NCBI GenBank assembly: GCA_021777135.1
Contig: JAJYDX010000008.1
Coordinates: forward strand, 1-64,000
Origin: a bacterium
Lineage (GTDB): Bacteria > SZUA-79 > Acidulodesulfobacterales > Acidulodesulfobacteraceae
Direction of reading: 5' to 3'
DNA length: 64,000 bases
Made by a program: the position numbers and the translations under genes. The first letter of the stretch is position 1, and each line of letters opens with the position of its first letter. Positions 34,795 to 43,791 of the stretch are shown piece by piece. The notes below the pieces were generated by a model, which saw nothing but the letters and a program-made list of their open reading frames with translations, ran no database searches and had not been told where the DNA came from.

Positions 34795-35814
34795 ATGATT
34801 TTAGTATTAAAAAAAGGAGCGACCAAGGATGAAATTAACCGCATCCTTGATAAAATAGAACAGGCAGGTCTAAAGCCCCATATTTCAGAAGGGGCTGACG
34901 TGACTATTATCGGCTGCATAGGCCATGAAGACGCGGTTAAGGCTTTTTTTGAGGAAGCGGAAGCCCTTGCCGGCGTCGATAAGGCTATTAGGATATCTAA
35001 GCCTTATAAGCTTGCCTCCAAAGAGCTAGGCAAAGAAAGGAGTATATTTAAAATCGGAAATATAGAAATAGGCGGAGACGATATAGCCGTTATAGCCGGA
35101 CCCTGCGCCGTAGAAAACCTCGAGAATCTCACCGAAATTGCAGAAAATATTAAAAAATCGGGAGCTAAAGTATTAAGGGGCGGAGCTTTTAAGCCCAGAA
35201 CCAGCCCTTACACATTTCAAGGATTAGGCGAAGAAGGACTTAAATATTTAAGCGAAGCCAGTAAAAAAACAGGACTTTTGGTAGCAACGGAAGTAATGGA
35301 TCCCAGAGATTTAGACCTAATATGCTCTTATGCTGATATTATTCAGATAGGCGCGAGAAATATGCAGAACTTTAGACTTCTTCAGGAGGTCGGCAAAGTA
35401 AATAAGCCTGTAATACTTAAAAGAGGTTTATGTTCGACTATTCAGGAATTTTTGATGTCCGCGGAATATATTATGTCTAACGGCAACGAGGATGTTATTC
35501 TTTGTGAAAGAGGAATAAGGACTTACGAAACATCCACCAGAAATACTTTAGATTTAAGCGCTGTGCCAGTTTTAAAAAGACTTTCCCATCTGCCTGTTAT
35601 AGTCGATCCTTCTCATGCAGCGGGAGTATGGTATTACGTTGAACCGCTTTCTCTTGCCGCAGTGGCGGTTGGAGCGGACGGGCTTATGATAGAAGTTCAT
35701 CCCGTGCCGGAAAAAGCATTTTCGGACGGAGCGCAGTCTTTAAAATACGACACTTTCGATGACTTAATAAAGAAAGCAAGGACAGTAGCAAAAGCGGTTG
35801 GTAGAAACATATAA
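34795..35814 (+). CDS. aroF: 3-deoxy-7-phosphoheptulonate (DAHP) synthase, type I-beta
   Basis: This enzyme condenses PEP and erythrose 4-phosphate, the first step of the shikimate pathway. The 339-aa product has an N-terminal ferredoxin-like regulatory domain (1-75, [15 protein letters not shown]...TIIGCIG). The barrel has [40 protein letters not shown], and DPSHAAG. This domain arrangement is the Thermotoga-type, often feedback-sensitive to Tyr or Phe. GAGGAGG precedes the ATG. It is followed by tyrA. Confidence 0.95.
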   Translation: MILVLKKGATKDEINRILDKIEQAGLKPHISEGADVTIIGCIGHEDAVKAFFEEAEALAGVDKAIRISKPYKLASKELGKERSIFKIGNIEIGGDDIAVIAGPCAVENLENLTEIAENIKKSGAKVLRGGAFKPRTSPYTFQGLGEEGLKYLSEASKKTGLLVATEVMDPRDLDLICSYADIIQIGARNMQNFRLLQEVGKVNKPVILKRGLCSTIQEFLMSAEYIMSNGNEDVILCERGIRTYETSTRNTLDLSAVPVLKRLSHLPVIVDPSHAAGVWYYVEPLSLAAVAVGADGLMIEVHPVPEKAFSDGAQSLKYDTFDDLIKKARTVAKAVGRNI

Positions 35815-35850
35815 TAAATATTTATATATAATCCTAATTGATTTTATGTT

Positions 35851-36729
35851 ATGTTTAAAGAAATATGCATAATAGGACTTGGTTTTATGGGTGCGTCCCT
35901 TGCGGGAGCAATAAAAAGAAAATTTCCCGAAACAAAAATCATAGGATACGATGCTTTTAAAAGCAATATTGATTATTGTATTTTTAAAGGCATAATTGAC
36001 GGCGCCGTCGATGTTCAAAAAGATGACTGCCCGTCAGGCTGCATGATAATAATGTGCATTCCTCCTTCGGCTATCGCTTCTTTTTTTGAAGAACACAGGG
36101 CTTTTTTTATTAACGCGCCTTTATCTACGGATATTGGCAGCGTTAAAAAGAGTATCACTTATGCTGCCGAGACAAAAGATATTAATAACTTCATAGGTTC
36201 GCATCCAATGTGCGGTTCTGATAAATCCGGACCGGAAAATGCGGATTTTTTGATTTTTGACGGTAAAAAATGTTTTGTTATAAAAGAAAATGCCGATTTA
36301 AAAGATGAGTATAGAATGAAAAAAATTGACCAAACCGCAGAGTTCTGGAAATCCTTAAATATGGACGTTGTTTTTACAACTGCCGAAACGCATGACGATA
36401 TTGCTGCATACGCAAGCCATCTCCCACATCTTATAGCTTTTTTGTTGTCAGACACTTCGCTTTCTTATATTTTAAATAAAAGTAAAAATGAGCATAGGCT
36501 TACCGGTTTCATAGGCAACGGTTTTAAGGATTCTACAAGAATAGCAGCTTCTTCAGCCGAATTATGGACAGATATATTCCTTATGAACGGCGCAAACATT
36601 GTTGCCTCTTTGGAAAACTTTACGGCATCGGCAAATATTATAAAAGGATACATAGAAACCGGAGACAAAGAAAGTTTGGTTTCATATCTAAGAAAAATCT
36701 CAGAAGAAAGGAAAGAGGCAGGGATTTGA
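35851..36729 (+). CDS. tyrA: Prephenate dehydrogenase
   Basis: This enzyme converts prephenate to 4-hydroxyphenylpyruvate for tyrosine. The 292-aa product has an NAD motif IIGLGFMGASLAGAI, a TDIGSVK motif, and the active-site region GSHPMCGSDKSGPENA with the catalytic His. There is no ACT domain. ATHDDIAAYASHLPHLIAF, with the conserved SHLPH, follows. Its stop overlaps the TTG start of aroA by 3 bases. Together with pheA, hisC, aroF and aroA it covers the Phe/Tyr branch. Confidence 0.94.
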   Translation: MFKEICIIGLGFMGASLAGAIKRKFPETKIIGYDAFKSNIDYCIFKGIIDGAVDVQKDDCPSGCMIIMCIPPSAIASFFEEHRAFFINAPLSTDIGSVKKSITYAAETKDINNFIGSHPMCGSDKSGPENADFLIFDGKKCFVIKENADLKDEYRMKKIDQTAEFWKSLNMDVVFTTAETHDDIAAYASHLPHLIAFLLSDTSLSYILNKSKNEHRLTGFIGNGFKDSTRIAASSAELWTDIFLMNGANIVASLENFTASANIIKGYIETGDKESLVSYLRKISEERKEAGI

Positions 36730-38105
36730 TAGAATTTAAAAAAGACAAGGTTTTAATTAGAGGACTTTCAAGCGGAATTAAAAGCGAAATTGAGGTTCCA
36801 GGAGATAAATCGATATCGCATAGAGCTATTATGCTAGGAAGTTTAGCAGCCGGAAAATCAACCGTATCAAATTTATCTTTATCGAGGGACAATTTAGCTA
36901 CAGTTGCGGCGTTCAGGAAGCTGGGCGTAAATATTAAAAAACACAATCTGAATGATTCCGGCAGAAATTTTATAATAAACGGCGTTGGTCTCAACGGTTT
37001 AAAAGAACCTGAAACTATAATCAATACTGCTAATTCCGGAACGCTGACAAGACTTTTGGCAGGAATACTTGCAGGGAACGATTTTTTTTCCGTATTGTCG
37101 GGGGATAAATATCTTAACTCCCGTCCGATGAAGCGCATAATAGAACCTTTGAGCCTTATGGGCGCTAAAATAACCGGACGTAAAGGAAGCGGATATCCTC
37201 CGTTGGCGGTTACGGGGGGCGGATTAAAATCTATTTTTTATGAAGTTCCGGTGCCTAGCGCACAGGTTAAATCCTGCGTTATGCTTGCAGCTCTTTTTGC
37301 TGAAGGAGATACGGTTATATATGAGAAAAAAAAGACGAGGGACCATACCGAGAATTTATTAAAACTACAGGGATATCCTCTTAATGTCGATACATCGGTT
37401 AACGGAGGCAGTCTTATCAGCGTTAAAGGACGTGGAAATGGGGAGTTAAAACCTTTTAATATCGACATTCCAGGAGATTTTAGCAGCGCCGCATTTTTTA
37501 TCGCTCTCGGTATTTTAAATAAAAATTCGGAAATTACTCTAAACAATATTCTTCTTAACGACAAAAGAACAGGATTTATAAAAGCTCTTGAAATGATGGG
37601 TGCAGACGTCAGCTTGACTGTCAAGGGAGAAATTCCAGAAAAAACGGGCGACATAAAAGCAAAATACTCGGCTCTAAGGGGCATAACGGTTCCTCACGAA
37701 CTAGTTCCAGATATGATAGACGAGTTTCCTATTTTTTCCGTGATAGCATCTTTTGCCGAAGGAAAAACTATTGTTACCGGCGCAAAGGAATTAAGAGTCA
37801 AGGAAAGCGATAGAATTAAAACTATAGTTTTTAATTTAAACAGGCTCGGTGTCGATATAACAGAATTGGAAGACGGTTTCGAGATAAACGGCAGGCCAGA
37901 TTTGATAAATTACAAGCCTCCTGCGAAATCGAAAATAGATAATTTAACTGAATTGAATTCGTTTGGCGACCACAGAATAGCTATGTCTATGATAATCGCC
38001 GGATTTATTCTTAAAAACAGAAAAATAGAAATCAGGGACATAAGATGCATAAATACCTCCTTCCCGGAATTTTTCGATACCGTTTCCCGCTTAATAAATC
38101 AATAA
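36726..38105 (+). CDS. aroA: 3-phosphoshikimate 1-carboxyvinyltransferase (EPSP synthase)
   Basis: This enzyme adds enolpyruvate from PEP to shikimate 3-phosphate. The 459-aa product has VPGDKSISHRAIMLGSLA, TANSGTLTRLLAG, SRPMKRIIEPL, PSAQVKSCVMLA, KTRDHTENLL and DMIDEFPIFSV...LRVKESDRI. The frame is open far upstream inside tyrA, but the start is placed at the TTG at 36726, overlapping the tyrA stop, since that gives a normal N-terminus and coupling. An ATG further upstream would add ~54 residues of antifamily sequence and is rejected. Confidence 0.94.
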   Translation: MIEFKKDKVLIRGLSSGIKSEIEVPGDKSISHRAIMLGSLAAGKSTVSNLSLSRDNLATVAAFRKLGVNIKKHNLNDSGRNFIINGVGLNGLKEPETIINTANSGTLTRLLAGILAGNDFFSVLSGDKYLNSRPMKRIIEPLSLMGAKITGRKGSGYPPLAVTGGGLKSIFYEVPVPSAQVKSCVMLAALFAEGDTVIYEKKKTRDHTENLLKLQGYPLNVDTSVNGGSLISVKGRGNGELKPFNIDIPGDFSSAAFFIALGILNKNSEITLNNILLNDKRTGFIKALEMMGADVSLTVKGEIPEKTGDIKAKYSALRGITVPHELVPDMIDEFPIFSVIASFAEGKTIVTGAKELRVKESDRIKTIVFNLNRLGVDITELEDGFEINGRPDLINYKPPAKSKIDNLTELNSFGDHRIAMSMIIAGFILKNRKIEIRDIRCINTSFPEFFDTVSRLINQ

Positions 38106-38112
38106 AGATAAT

Positions 38113-38985
38113 ATGAAAATAATAGTGGCGCCTTCCGCCGGTTTTTGTTTCGGCGTAAAAAGAGCGGTCAATATGGCCTTGGATGCAGCTGAGCAATATA
38201 AACCGTCAGAAAAATTAATTACCCTTGGTCCTATAATACATAATCCACAGGTGGTGAAATCTTTGGAAGACAAGGGCGTATTTTCTATAGACGATATTGA
38301 AACCGGCGGCTATAACAGCATACTTATCCGTTCCCACGGCGTAAAGGCTGAAGTAATGCAAACGCTGAAATCTAAAGGCGTAAGAATAATTGACGCCACA
38401 TGCCCTTTTGTGAAAAAAGCCCAGAATTATATAAATGAAGCCGCTTTAAAAGGATATTTTATAATAATGGTCGGAGATAAAAACCATCCGGAGGTTCAAA
38501 GCGTGATAAGCTTTGCTAATAAAGAAAGGTTTTTAGTTATTAATAATCTTGCTGATTTGGAGAAGGTTCCGGTTAACGAAAAACTGGCTTTAATTTCACA
38601 GACTACGCAAGACGTAAATTTTTATAAGCAGGTAATAGACGAAATAAATAAAATAGCAAAAGACAAGGCAGTCGTTTTCGATACTATTTGCGACGCCACT
38701 ATGATAAAGCAGGAAGAATCTAGAATCATAGCTTCCAACGTGGACGTTATGCTAGTGGTTGGCGGGTATAACAGCGCAAATACCAATAAATTAAAAAATA
38801 TATGCAGAGAAATCCAGCATAACACATATCACATAGAAACAGAAAACGAAGTTAACCCTGAATGGTTTAGAAACGCTAAAAGCGTAGGCATAACAGCTGG
38901 AGCATCGACCCCGGACTGGATAATAGAAAAGGTTTTAAAAAAAGTGCACGATATAGACGAAGCCGGATTAAAAAGATTTGCTTAA
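38113..38985 (+). CDS. ispH: 4-hydroxy-3-methylbut-2-enyl diphosphate reductase
   Basis: IspH is the last enzyme of the MEP isoprenoid pathway, giving IPP and DMAPP, with a [4Fe-4S] cluster. The 290-aa product has the cluster cysteines in GFCFGVKRAV, DATCPFVKKA and DTICDATMIKQ, plus GPIIHNPQVV and AGASTPDWIIEKV. It is directly followed by rpsA, an arrangement common in anaerobes where the two are even fused. Its stop lies 55 bases before the rpsA start. It supplies prenyl units also used by the downstream menaquinone genes. Confidence 0.96.
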   Translation: MKIIVAPSAGFCFGVKRAVNMALDAAEQYKPSEKLITLGPIIHNPQVVKSLEDKGVFSIDDIETGGYNSILIRSHGVKAEVMQTLKSKGVRIIDATCPFVKKAQNYINEAALKGYFIIMVGDKNHPEVQSVISFANKERFLVINNLADLEKVPVNEKLALISQTTQDVNFYKQVIDEINKIAKDKAVVFDTICDATMIKQEESRIIASNVDVMLVVGGYNSANTNKLKNICREIQHNTYHIETENEVNPEWFRNAKSVGITAGASTPDWIIEKVLKKVHDIDEAGLKRFA

Positions 38986-39040
38986 TTTATTTAAATGTGG
39001 TAGATTAGTTTTATTAAATTTAGGAGGTAGTAATATATTT

Positions 39041-40657
39041 ATGGCAAAAAAAAGTTTTAATCAATTCGTTAATGAAGGAAGTCCCACCGAATTCGAGATA
39101 TTGCTTGGTTCTTATGAAAATATGAACAGCAAAGGGCTTGTTAGGCAGGGAAAAATTTTAGATATCGACCAGGATTATGTTTACGTCGATGTAGGCGATA
39201 AGTCCGACGGCATAATAACTATTGCGGAAATATCCTCCGGAGGCGCTATTGATATTACTTCAATTGCGGTAGGCGATTCCATAGAAGTTTTTGTAGGCAG
39301 TTACGATGATAAACTCGGGTATCTTATCTGTTCGAGAGAAAAAGCTAAAAACGTTTACGCCCTTGACGATATAGAAAAGGCATGCAATGACAACGAATTA
39401 ATAAAGGGTACCGTCGCGGCAAAGACTAAAGGCGGACTCATAGTCGATTTAAACGGAGTTACCGCATTTTTGCCAGGTTCGCAAATAGATGTCAAACTGA
39501 CTAGAGATTTCGATGCTTTTCTTGGAAAAACCTTGGACTTAAAAGTTATAAGCGTTGATAAAAAAAGCTGCAACGTAATAGTATCGAGAAGAAAAGTCAT
39601 AGAAGACGAGATAAAAAAGCTTAAGGAGAATGTTCTTACCGATATAAAAGAAGGCGATGTATTGGAAGGAATAGTTAAAAATATTACGGACTATGGCGTT
39701 TTTGTAGATTTAGGAGGGATGGACGGACTAATTTATATTACCGACATATCATGGAAAAGAATATCTCATCCGTCGGAAATATTAAGTCTGGGGCAAAAGA
39801 TAAACGTTAAAGTTATTAAATACGATGAAGAGAAACGCAGGGTTTCGCTTGGTTATAAACAGCTTTTTCACGATCCGTGGCAGAACATCGAAGACAGGCA
39901 TAAACAAGGCGACATAGTCGAAGGAGTTATAATAAATATTACCGATTACGGCGCATTTGTAGAATTGGACGACGACGTAGAGGGGCTCATACATTTATCG
40001 GAAATGGCATGGGAAAAAAAGCAGATAGACCCTAAAACTTTTTTAACCAAGGGACAGAGATTAAAAGCTTCTATTCTTAGCATTGAACCGGAAGCCAGAA
40101 AATTATCATTAAGCCTAAAAAGACTTACCGAAAGTCCCTGGAATTTATTAAAAGACAAATATCAGGTCGGCAAAATCGTAGAAGGTACGGTAAAAAATAT
40201 ATATGAATTCGGTGTTTCCATAGAGTTAGAAGAAAATCTGGAAGGCTATATAAAACAGAATGATTTTTCTTGGACTAAAAGAACGAAGCATCCCAATGAG
40301 TTATTTAAGGCGGGCGAGAAGATAAAAGCCGTTGTTTTAAATATAGACGAAGAAAAACAGAGAATTTATCTTGGAATAAAACAGCTTACCGAAAGCCCCT
40401 GGTCTCACATTAAAGACAAGTATTCCGTTGGATCTGTTATAACTGGAACCGTATCTAATATTACGGAGTTTGGAATATTCGTTCAACTTGAGGAAGGGAT
40501 AGAAGGACTTATTCACAATTCAAAAATTCCGGAAAATTTCATTAAAGAAAATAACGTATCAATCGGGTCCGAAATTAATGCGGAAATAATTATGCTTGAC
40601 GGCAATGAACAAAAAATTGGCTTATCCCTTATTAACGTCGAACAGAATAAATTATGA
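39041..40657 (+). CDS. rpsA: 30S ribosomal protein S1 (six S1 domains)
   Basis: This 538-aa protein is built of six S1 OB-fold repeats. The repeats start near GLVRQGKILDID, LIKGTVAAKTKG, DVLEGIVKNITD, DIVEGVIINITD, KIVEGTVKNIYE and SVITGTVSNITE. Repeats 3-6 are the best conserved. This is the usual composition of bacterial S1, which binds mRNA at the ribosome. The ATG at 39041 follows AGGAGGT; the in-frame ATG at 38978 lies upstream of that site and inside ispH, so it is rejected. It overlaps sppA by 4 bases. Confidence 0.94.
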   Translation: MAKKSFNQFVNEGSPTEFEILLGSYENMNSKGLVRQGKILDIDQDYVYVDVGDKSDGIITIAEISSGGAIDITSIAVGDSIEVFVGSYDDKLGYLICSREKAKNVYALDDIEKACNDNELIKGTVAAKTKGGLIVDLNGVTAFLPGSQIDVKLTRDFDAFLGKTLDLKVISVDKKSCNVIVSRRKVIEDEIKKLKENVLTDIKEGDVLEGIVKNITDYGVFVDLGGMDGLIYITDISWKRISHPSEILSLGQKINVKVIKYDEEKRRVSLGYKQLFHDPWQNIEDRHKQGDIVEGVIINITDYGAFVELDDDVEGLIHLSEMAWEKKQIDPKTFLTKGQRLKASILSIEPEARKLSLSLKRLTESPWNLLKDKYQVGKIVEGTVKNIYEFGVSIELEENLEGYIKQNDFSWTKRTKHPNELFKAGEKIKAVVLNIDEEKQRIYLGIKQLTESPWSHIKDKYSVGSVITGTVSNITEFGIFVQLEEGIEGLIHNSKIPENFIKENNVSIGSEINAEIIMLDGNEQKIGLSLINVEQNKL

Positions 40658-41580
40658 GCATAAATAAACATCCCTTTTTAAGCGGGTTGCTTTTTTTAGT
40701 TGTATTTATCGGAATATTCGGCGTGTTCATCTACATTATATTGTTTAAATTTCAGTCAAAATCTAATTATAATGTAGTACGCGGGTCGTCACGTTATTCC
40801 ATAGGCATAATAGACCTTACCGGCGCGATAACCAGTTCATCGGGTTTTGTTAGACTTTTAAATCATTACAAAAGAGACGACTCAGTAAAGGCGGTTGTAA
40901 TAATAGTGAACTCTCCCGGAGGAGAGGTTGCTCCTTCACAAGCGATTTATGAACAGCTTATGAAATTTAGAAAGCATAAGAAAATAGTAGTTTCAATGGA
41001 TTCTGTAGCTGCATCAGGAGCATACTATATATCTTCAGCGGCAGACAAAATCGTTGCAGAACCGGGTACTCTGACAGGATCCATAGGCGTAATAATGGAA
41101 ATGCCTAACGTATATAAACTTATGAAGAAAGTCGGCGTGTCTTATAATTATATAGTTAGCGGTCCTTATAAAGATATAGGAACCCCTTTTAAAGAAATGA
41201 CGCCCATGCAAAGAGAAAAAATGCAGGGCGTTGTAATGAACGTTTACGGGCAGTTTGTCGCGGCCGTAGCCAAAGGCAGGAATCTCAAGGTTTCTTATGT
41301 GAAAAAGCTTGCAAACGGAATGGTATATTCTGGACAACAGGCATTGAAATATCGTCTAGTAGATAAGCTCGGCGATTTTCAGGATGCGGTTAAATGCGCT
41401 AAAAAATTAGCCGGAATAAAAGGTAAGCCTAATTTAATATACCCTGTTAAAAAGCAATCAAATTTATTTCAATCTGTCATAAAAAGAGCAGTAAAATCTT
41501 TTATTGATAACATCGGGGGAGCTTCTTTGCTTAAAGGAGGGGGGCTCGTTTCGTACAGCAATTCAAGATTAGATTTTTAA
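40654..41580 (+). CDS. sppA: Signal peptide peptidase SppA (S49 family)
   Basis: This is a membrane serine protease that degrades cleaved signal peptides. The 308-aa product has one N-terminal membrane anchor (about residues 9-31). The S49 core has NSPGGEVAPS, the nucleophile Ser in SVAASGAYYISS, TGSIGVIM, and the catalytic Lys in SGPYKDIGTPF. It is the short single-domain form. ATGA overlaps the rpsA stop. The C-terminus is basic and ends shortly after a Gly-rich stretch. Confidence 0.93.
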   Translation: MSINKHPFLSGLLFLVVFIGIFGVFIYIILFKFQSKSNYNVVRGSSRYSIGIIDLTGAITSSSGFVRLLNHYKRDDSVKAVVIIVNSPGGEVAPSQAIYEQLMKFRKHKKIVVSMDSVAASGAYYISSAADKIVAEPGTLTGSIGVIMEMPNVYKLMKKVGVSYNYIVSGPYKDIGTPFKEMTPMQREKMQGVVMNVYGQFVAAVAKGRNLKVSYVKKLANGMVYSGQQALKYRLVDKLGDFQDAVKCAKKLAGIKGKPNLIYPVKKQSNLFQSVIKRAVKSFIDNIGGASLLKGGGLVSYSNSRLDF

Positions 41581-41602
41581 AATTTAGCTTAAAAGGTGCC
41601 GT

Positions 41603-42088
41603 ATGGAAATCATTTATGCACCGTGGCGTATGGACTATTTGGTAAAAGATAAGTCTAAGGAAGAATGTGTTTTCTGCAAAGACAGCAAATGTTATGAAGA
41701 TAAATACGTTCTTTTTAAAGGGCAATATTCCTACGTCAAACTTAATACGTTTCCTTACAACTGCGGACATCTTTTAATCATACCTAACGTCCATTCAAAG
41801 GAGCTTAACGGTATTTCTTTTGAAGCCGGAGCCGAAATAATGAGGCTTTTGTCTCTAAGTTGCGACATCTTAAAAAAGATATACAAATGCGACGCCATAA
41901 ACGTAGGGCTTAACCTCGGTAAGGCTGCAGGAGCCGGCATAGAGCAGCATTTGCATTTTCATATAATACCCAGGTGGGAAGGCGATGTTAGTTTTTACAC
42001 GGTGTGTTCGGAGCTGAGAGTAGTTTCTGAAATATTGGACGACACTTATAATAAGCTAATTCAAGATTTTACAAAGATTAAACTTTAA
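41603..42088 (+). CDS. HIT-family nucleotide hydrolase/transferase
   Basis: This 161-aa protein has the histidine triad HLHFHIIPRW near the C-terminus and an N-terminal IYAPWRMDYL, typical of the Ap4A-phosphorylase-like HIT proteins of bacteria. Two Cys in CVFCKDSKC near residues 23-30 resemble the zinc site seen in some HIT proteins. The exact substrate (dinucleoside polyphosphate or nucleoside phosphoramidate) cannot be fixed. AAAAGGTG precedes the ATG. Confidence 0.92.
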   Translation: MEIIYAPWRMDYLVKDKSKEECVFCKDSKCYEDKYVLFKGQYSYVKLNTFPYNCGHLLIIPNVHSKELNGISFEAGAEIMRLLSLSCDILKKIYKCDAINVGLNLGKAAGAGIEQHLHFHIIPRWEGDVSFYTVCSELRVVSEILDDTYNKLIQDFTKIKL

Positions 42089-42099
42089 GCAGGTGTATA

Positions 42100-42345
42100 A
42101 TGATTAAATTTATCAACCTAGTTCTGTTAATTATTTTTATAGCCTTAGTCTTAATATTTACCACGCAAAATCACGAACTTGTAAGCGTAAAATTCTTAGA
42201 ATTAAGGTCTATAAATCTTCCCATATCGGTTATCGTATTTTCAGCGGTTATTGCCGGCATATTCATAGGTTTGATATATCATTTCTATGCAGTTTATAAA
42301 ATTAGAAAAGAACTAAAAACAAATAACGAAAAAGAAAAACTATGA
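42100..42345 (+). CDS. LapA-domain (DUF1049) small membrane protein
   Basis: This 81-aa protein has two membrane segments (about 5-20 and 42-64) and the family-typical FTTQNHELVSVKFLE between them. Its C-terminus is a charged helix. LapA-type proteins act with LapB in LPS assembly in enterobacteria; the role outside them is unclear. ATGA overlaps the next gene. Confidence 0.87.
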   Translation: MIKFINLVLLIIFIALVLIFTTQNHELVSVKFLELRSINLPISVIVFSAVIAGIFIGLIYHFYAVYKIRKELKTNNEKEKL

Positions 42346-43772
42346 CCGTTTTGGCGGAATTTGAAAAAAATTCAATCGAACGGGCTATAAATGAAATTTT
42401 TGACAAATACGGATATGGAAAGCAGGCTGAAAAATTACTTGAAAAAATAGGCGTTGTTTCCGAAAATGCCGGATTCCATGCTTTTTTAATAGGCGGCTTT
42501 CCAAGAGATATTATAATATATATTTTAAAATCCACACCTGAAACATCTAATAAATTTAAATCCTCCGAAATTTTTGAACCAAATCCACGTTTTTTAGATT
42601 TAGATATCGCGATAAAGGGGTCTGCCGAAGAACTTGCCCGCTTGATAAAAGAAAATAAAAACTTAAAATTTAAGCCTAATTATCTGAGAACGCATAAAAA
42701 GTTCGGTACTGCTTCCCTTGAGTTTTTAATCGGCGGAATTCCTCTAAAAATAGACCTTGCTTCTCTCAGGACCGAGGTTTATAAAAAACCAGGCATGCTG
42801 CCGGCGGTAAGCTCAGGAAAGGCGGGCCTTGAAGAAGATATAAGGAGAAGAGACTTCACTATAAACACTGTCGCTTTTTCGGTCGGACGCAAGGACTTTT
42901 TAGAAATTAAGGATTATTCTTTGGGCATACGCGATATATTAAAAAAGAAAATAAGCGTTATGCATGGATTAAGCTTTATCGACGACCCCACTAGAATGTT
43001 TAGGGCGGTCAGGTTTGAAAAAAGGCTCGGTTTTCATATAGACGGCAAGACCTTGAAGTTGATAAAAACCGCTTTGGATAAAAATATTTTAGATAATATC
43101 TCCGGTAAAAGAATTGTTGCTGAATTATATCTTATGTTTAATGAAAAAAAACCCTGGGCATGCCTCGAAAGACTTGATGGATTAGGTATTATGCGTTCTA
43201 TCTATGAACGGTTGAGTTTTAGGAAAGAAAATAAGACCGTCTTTAAAAAAATTTTTGCGTATTTTAATAACATGCATAAAGAGTCAAAGATAAGAAGCGT
43301 TTGCAGAGATATTGATATTAATTTGTTTTATATGGCGGATTTGTTTTACGGACTAGATGATTTTGAGTTGCACGAAACCGTTGACAGATTAAATATGGGA
43401 CAGAAAATCGAAAAAACTTTAAAGGCTATATATTGCGATATAAAAAAAATAAACAGTTTAAAATTAAATATTGACGGAATATATGATAAACTTAACAAAA
43501 TAGACGTTAAAAGCGTTTTATTTTATTTTTTCCAAGACTTCGGAAGAACTGAATCCGATTTGAATTTCAGAAAAATTATAGTAAGATATTTAAATAAAAT
43601 AATCTTTATTAAGCCTTATCTGAATGGAAACGACATTAAGTCTATGGGGATATGCGAAGGTCCGTTGTGCGGAAAAATATTAAATGAAATTAAGTTATTA
43701 AAAATCGAAGGCAGACTGAAATCTAAAAAAGACGAACTAATATATATTAAAAAAAAATATATAAAAAATTGA
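42342..43772 (+). CDS. CCA tRNA nucleotidyltransferase / poly(A) polymerase family
   Basis: This 476-aa class II nucleotidyltransferase has the catalytic head GGFPRDIII...DLDIAI (metal-binding DxD). Then come the template helix region SLRTEVY, EDIRRRDFTINT and DPTRMFRAVRFEKRLGFHI, all family motifs. No HD domain is seen. It either adds CCA ends to tRNAs or poly(A) tails to RNA; the motifs alone do not separate the two. The 476-aa length is normal for the family. It overlaps lapA by 4 bases. The initiator tRNA in this window encodes its own CCA. Confidence 0.87.
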   Translation: MTVLAEFEKNSIERAINEIFDKYGYGKQAEKLLEKIGVVSENAGFHAFLIGGFPRDIIIYILKSTPETSNKFKSSEIFEPNPRFLDLDIAIKGSAEELARLIKENKNLKFKPNYLRTHKKFGTASLEFLIGGIPLKIDLASLRTEVYKKPGMLPAVSSGKAGLEEDIRRRDFTINTVAFSVGRKDFLEIKDYSLGIRDILKKKISVMHGLSFIDDPTRMFRAVRFEKRLGFHIDGKTLKLIKTALDKNILDNISGKRIVAELYLMFNEKKPWACLERLDGLGIMRSIYERLSFRKENKTVFKKIFAYFNNMHKESKIRSVCRDIDINLFYMADLFYGLDDFELHETVDRLNMGQKIEKTLKAIYCDIKKINSLKLNIDGIYDKLNKIDVKSVLFYFFQDFGRTESDLNFRKIIVRYLNKIIFIKPYLNGNDIKSMGICEGPLCGKILNEIKLLKIEGRLKSKKDELIYIKKKYIKN

Positions 43773-43791
43773 GCTAGCGGAGGCACCCAAG

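Noticed and set aside
36564-36725. N-terminal extension of aroA from an upstream ATG
   Set aside because: It lies inside tyrA in another frame and adds arginine-rich sequence not expected in the family; the TTG at 36726 gives a normal start.
38978-39040. Upstream ATG for rpsA
   Set aside because: It precedes the AGGAGGT site and overlaps ispH; the ATG at 39041 fits better.
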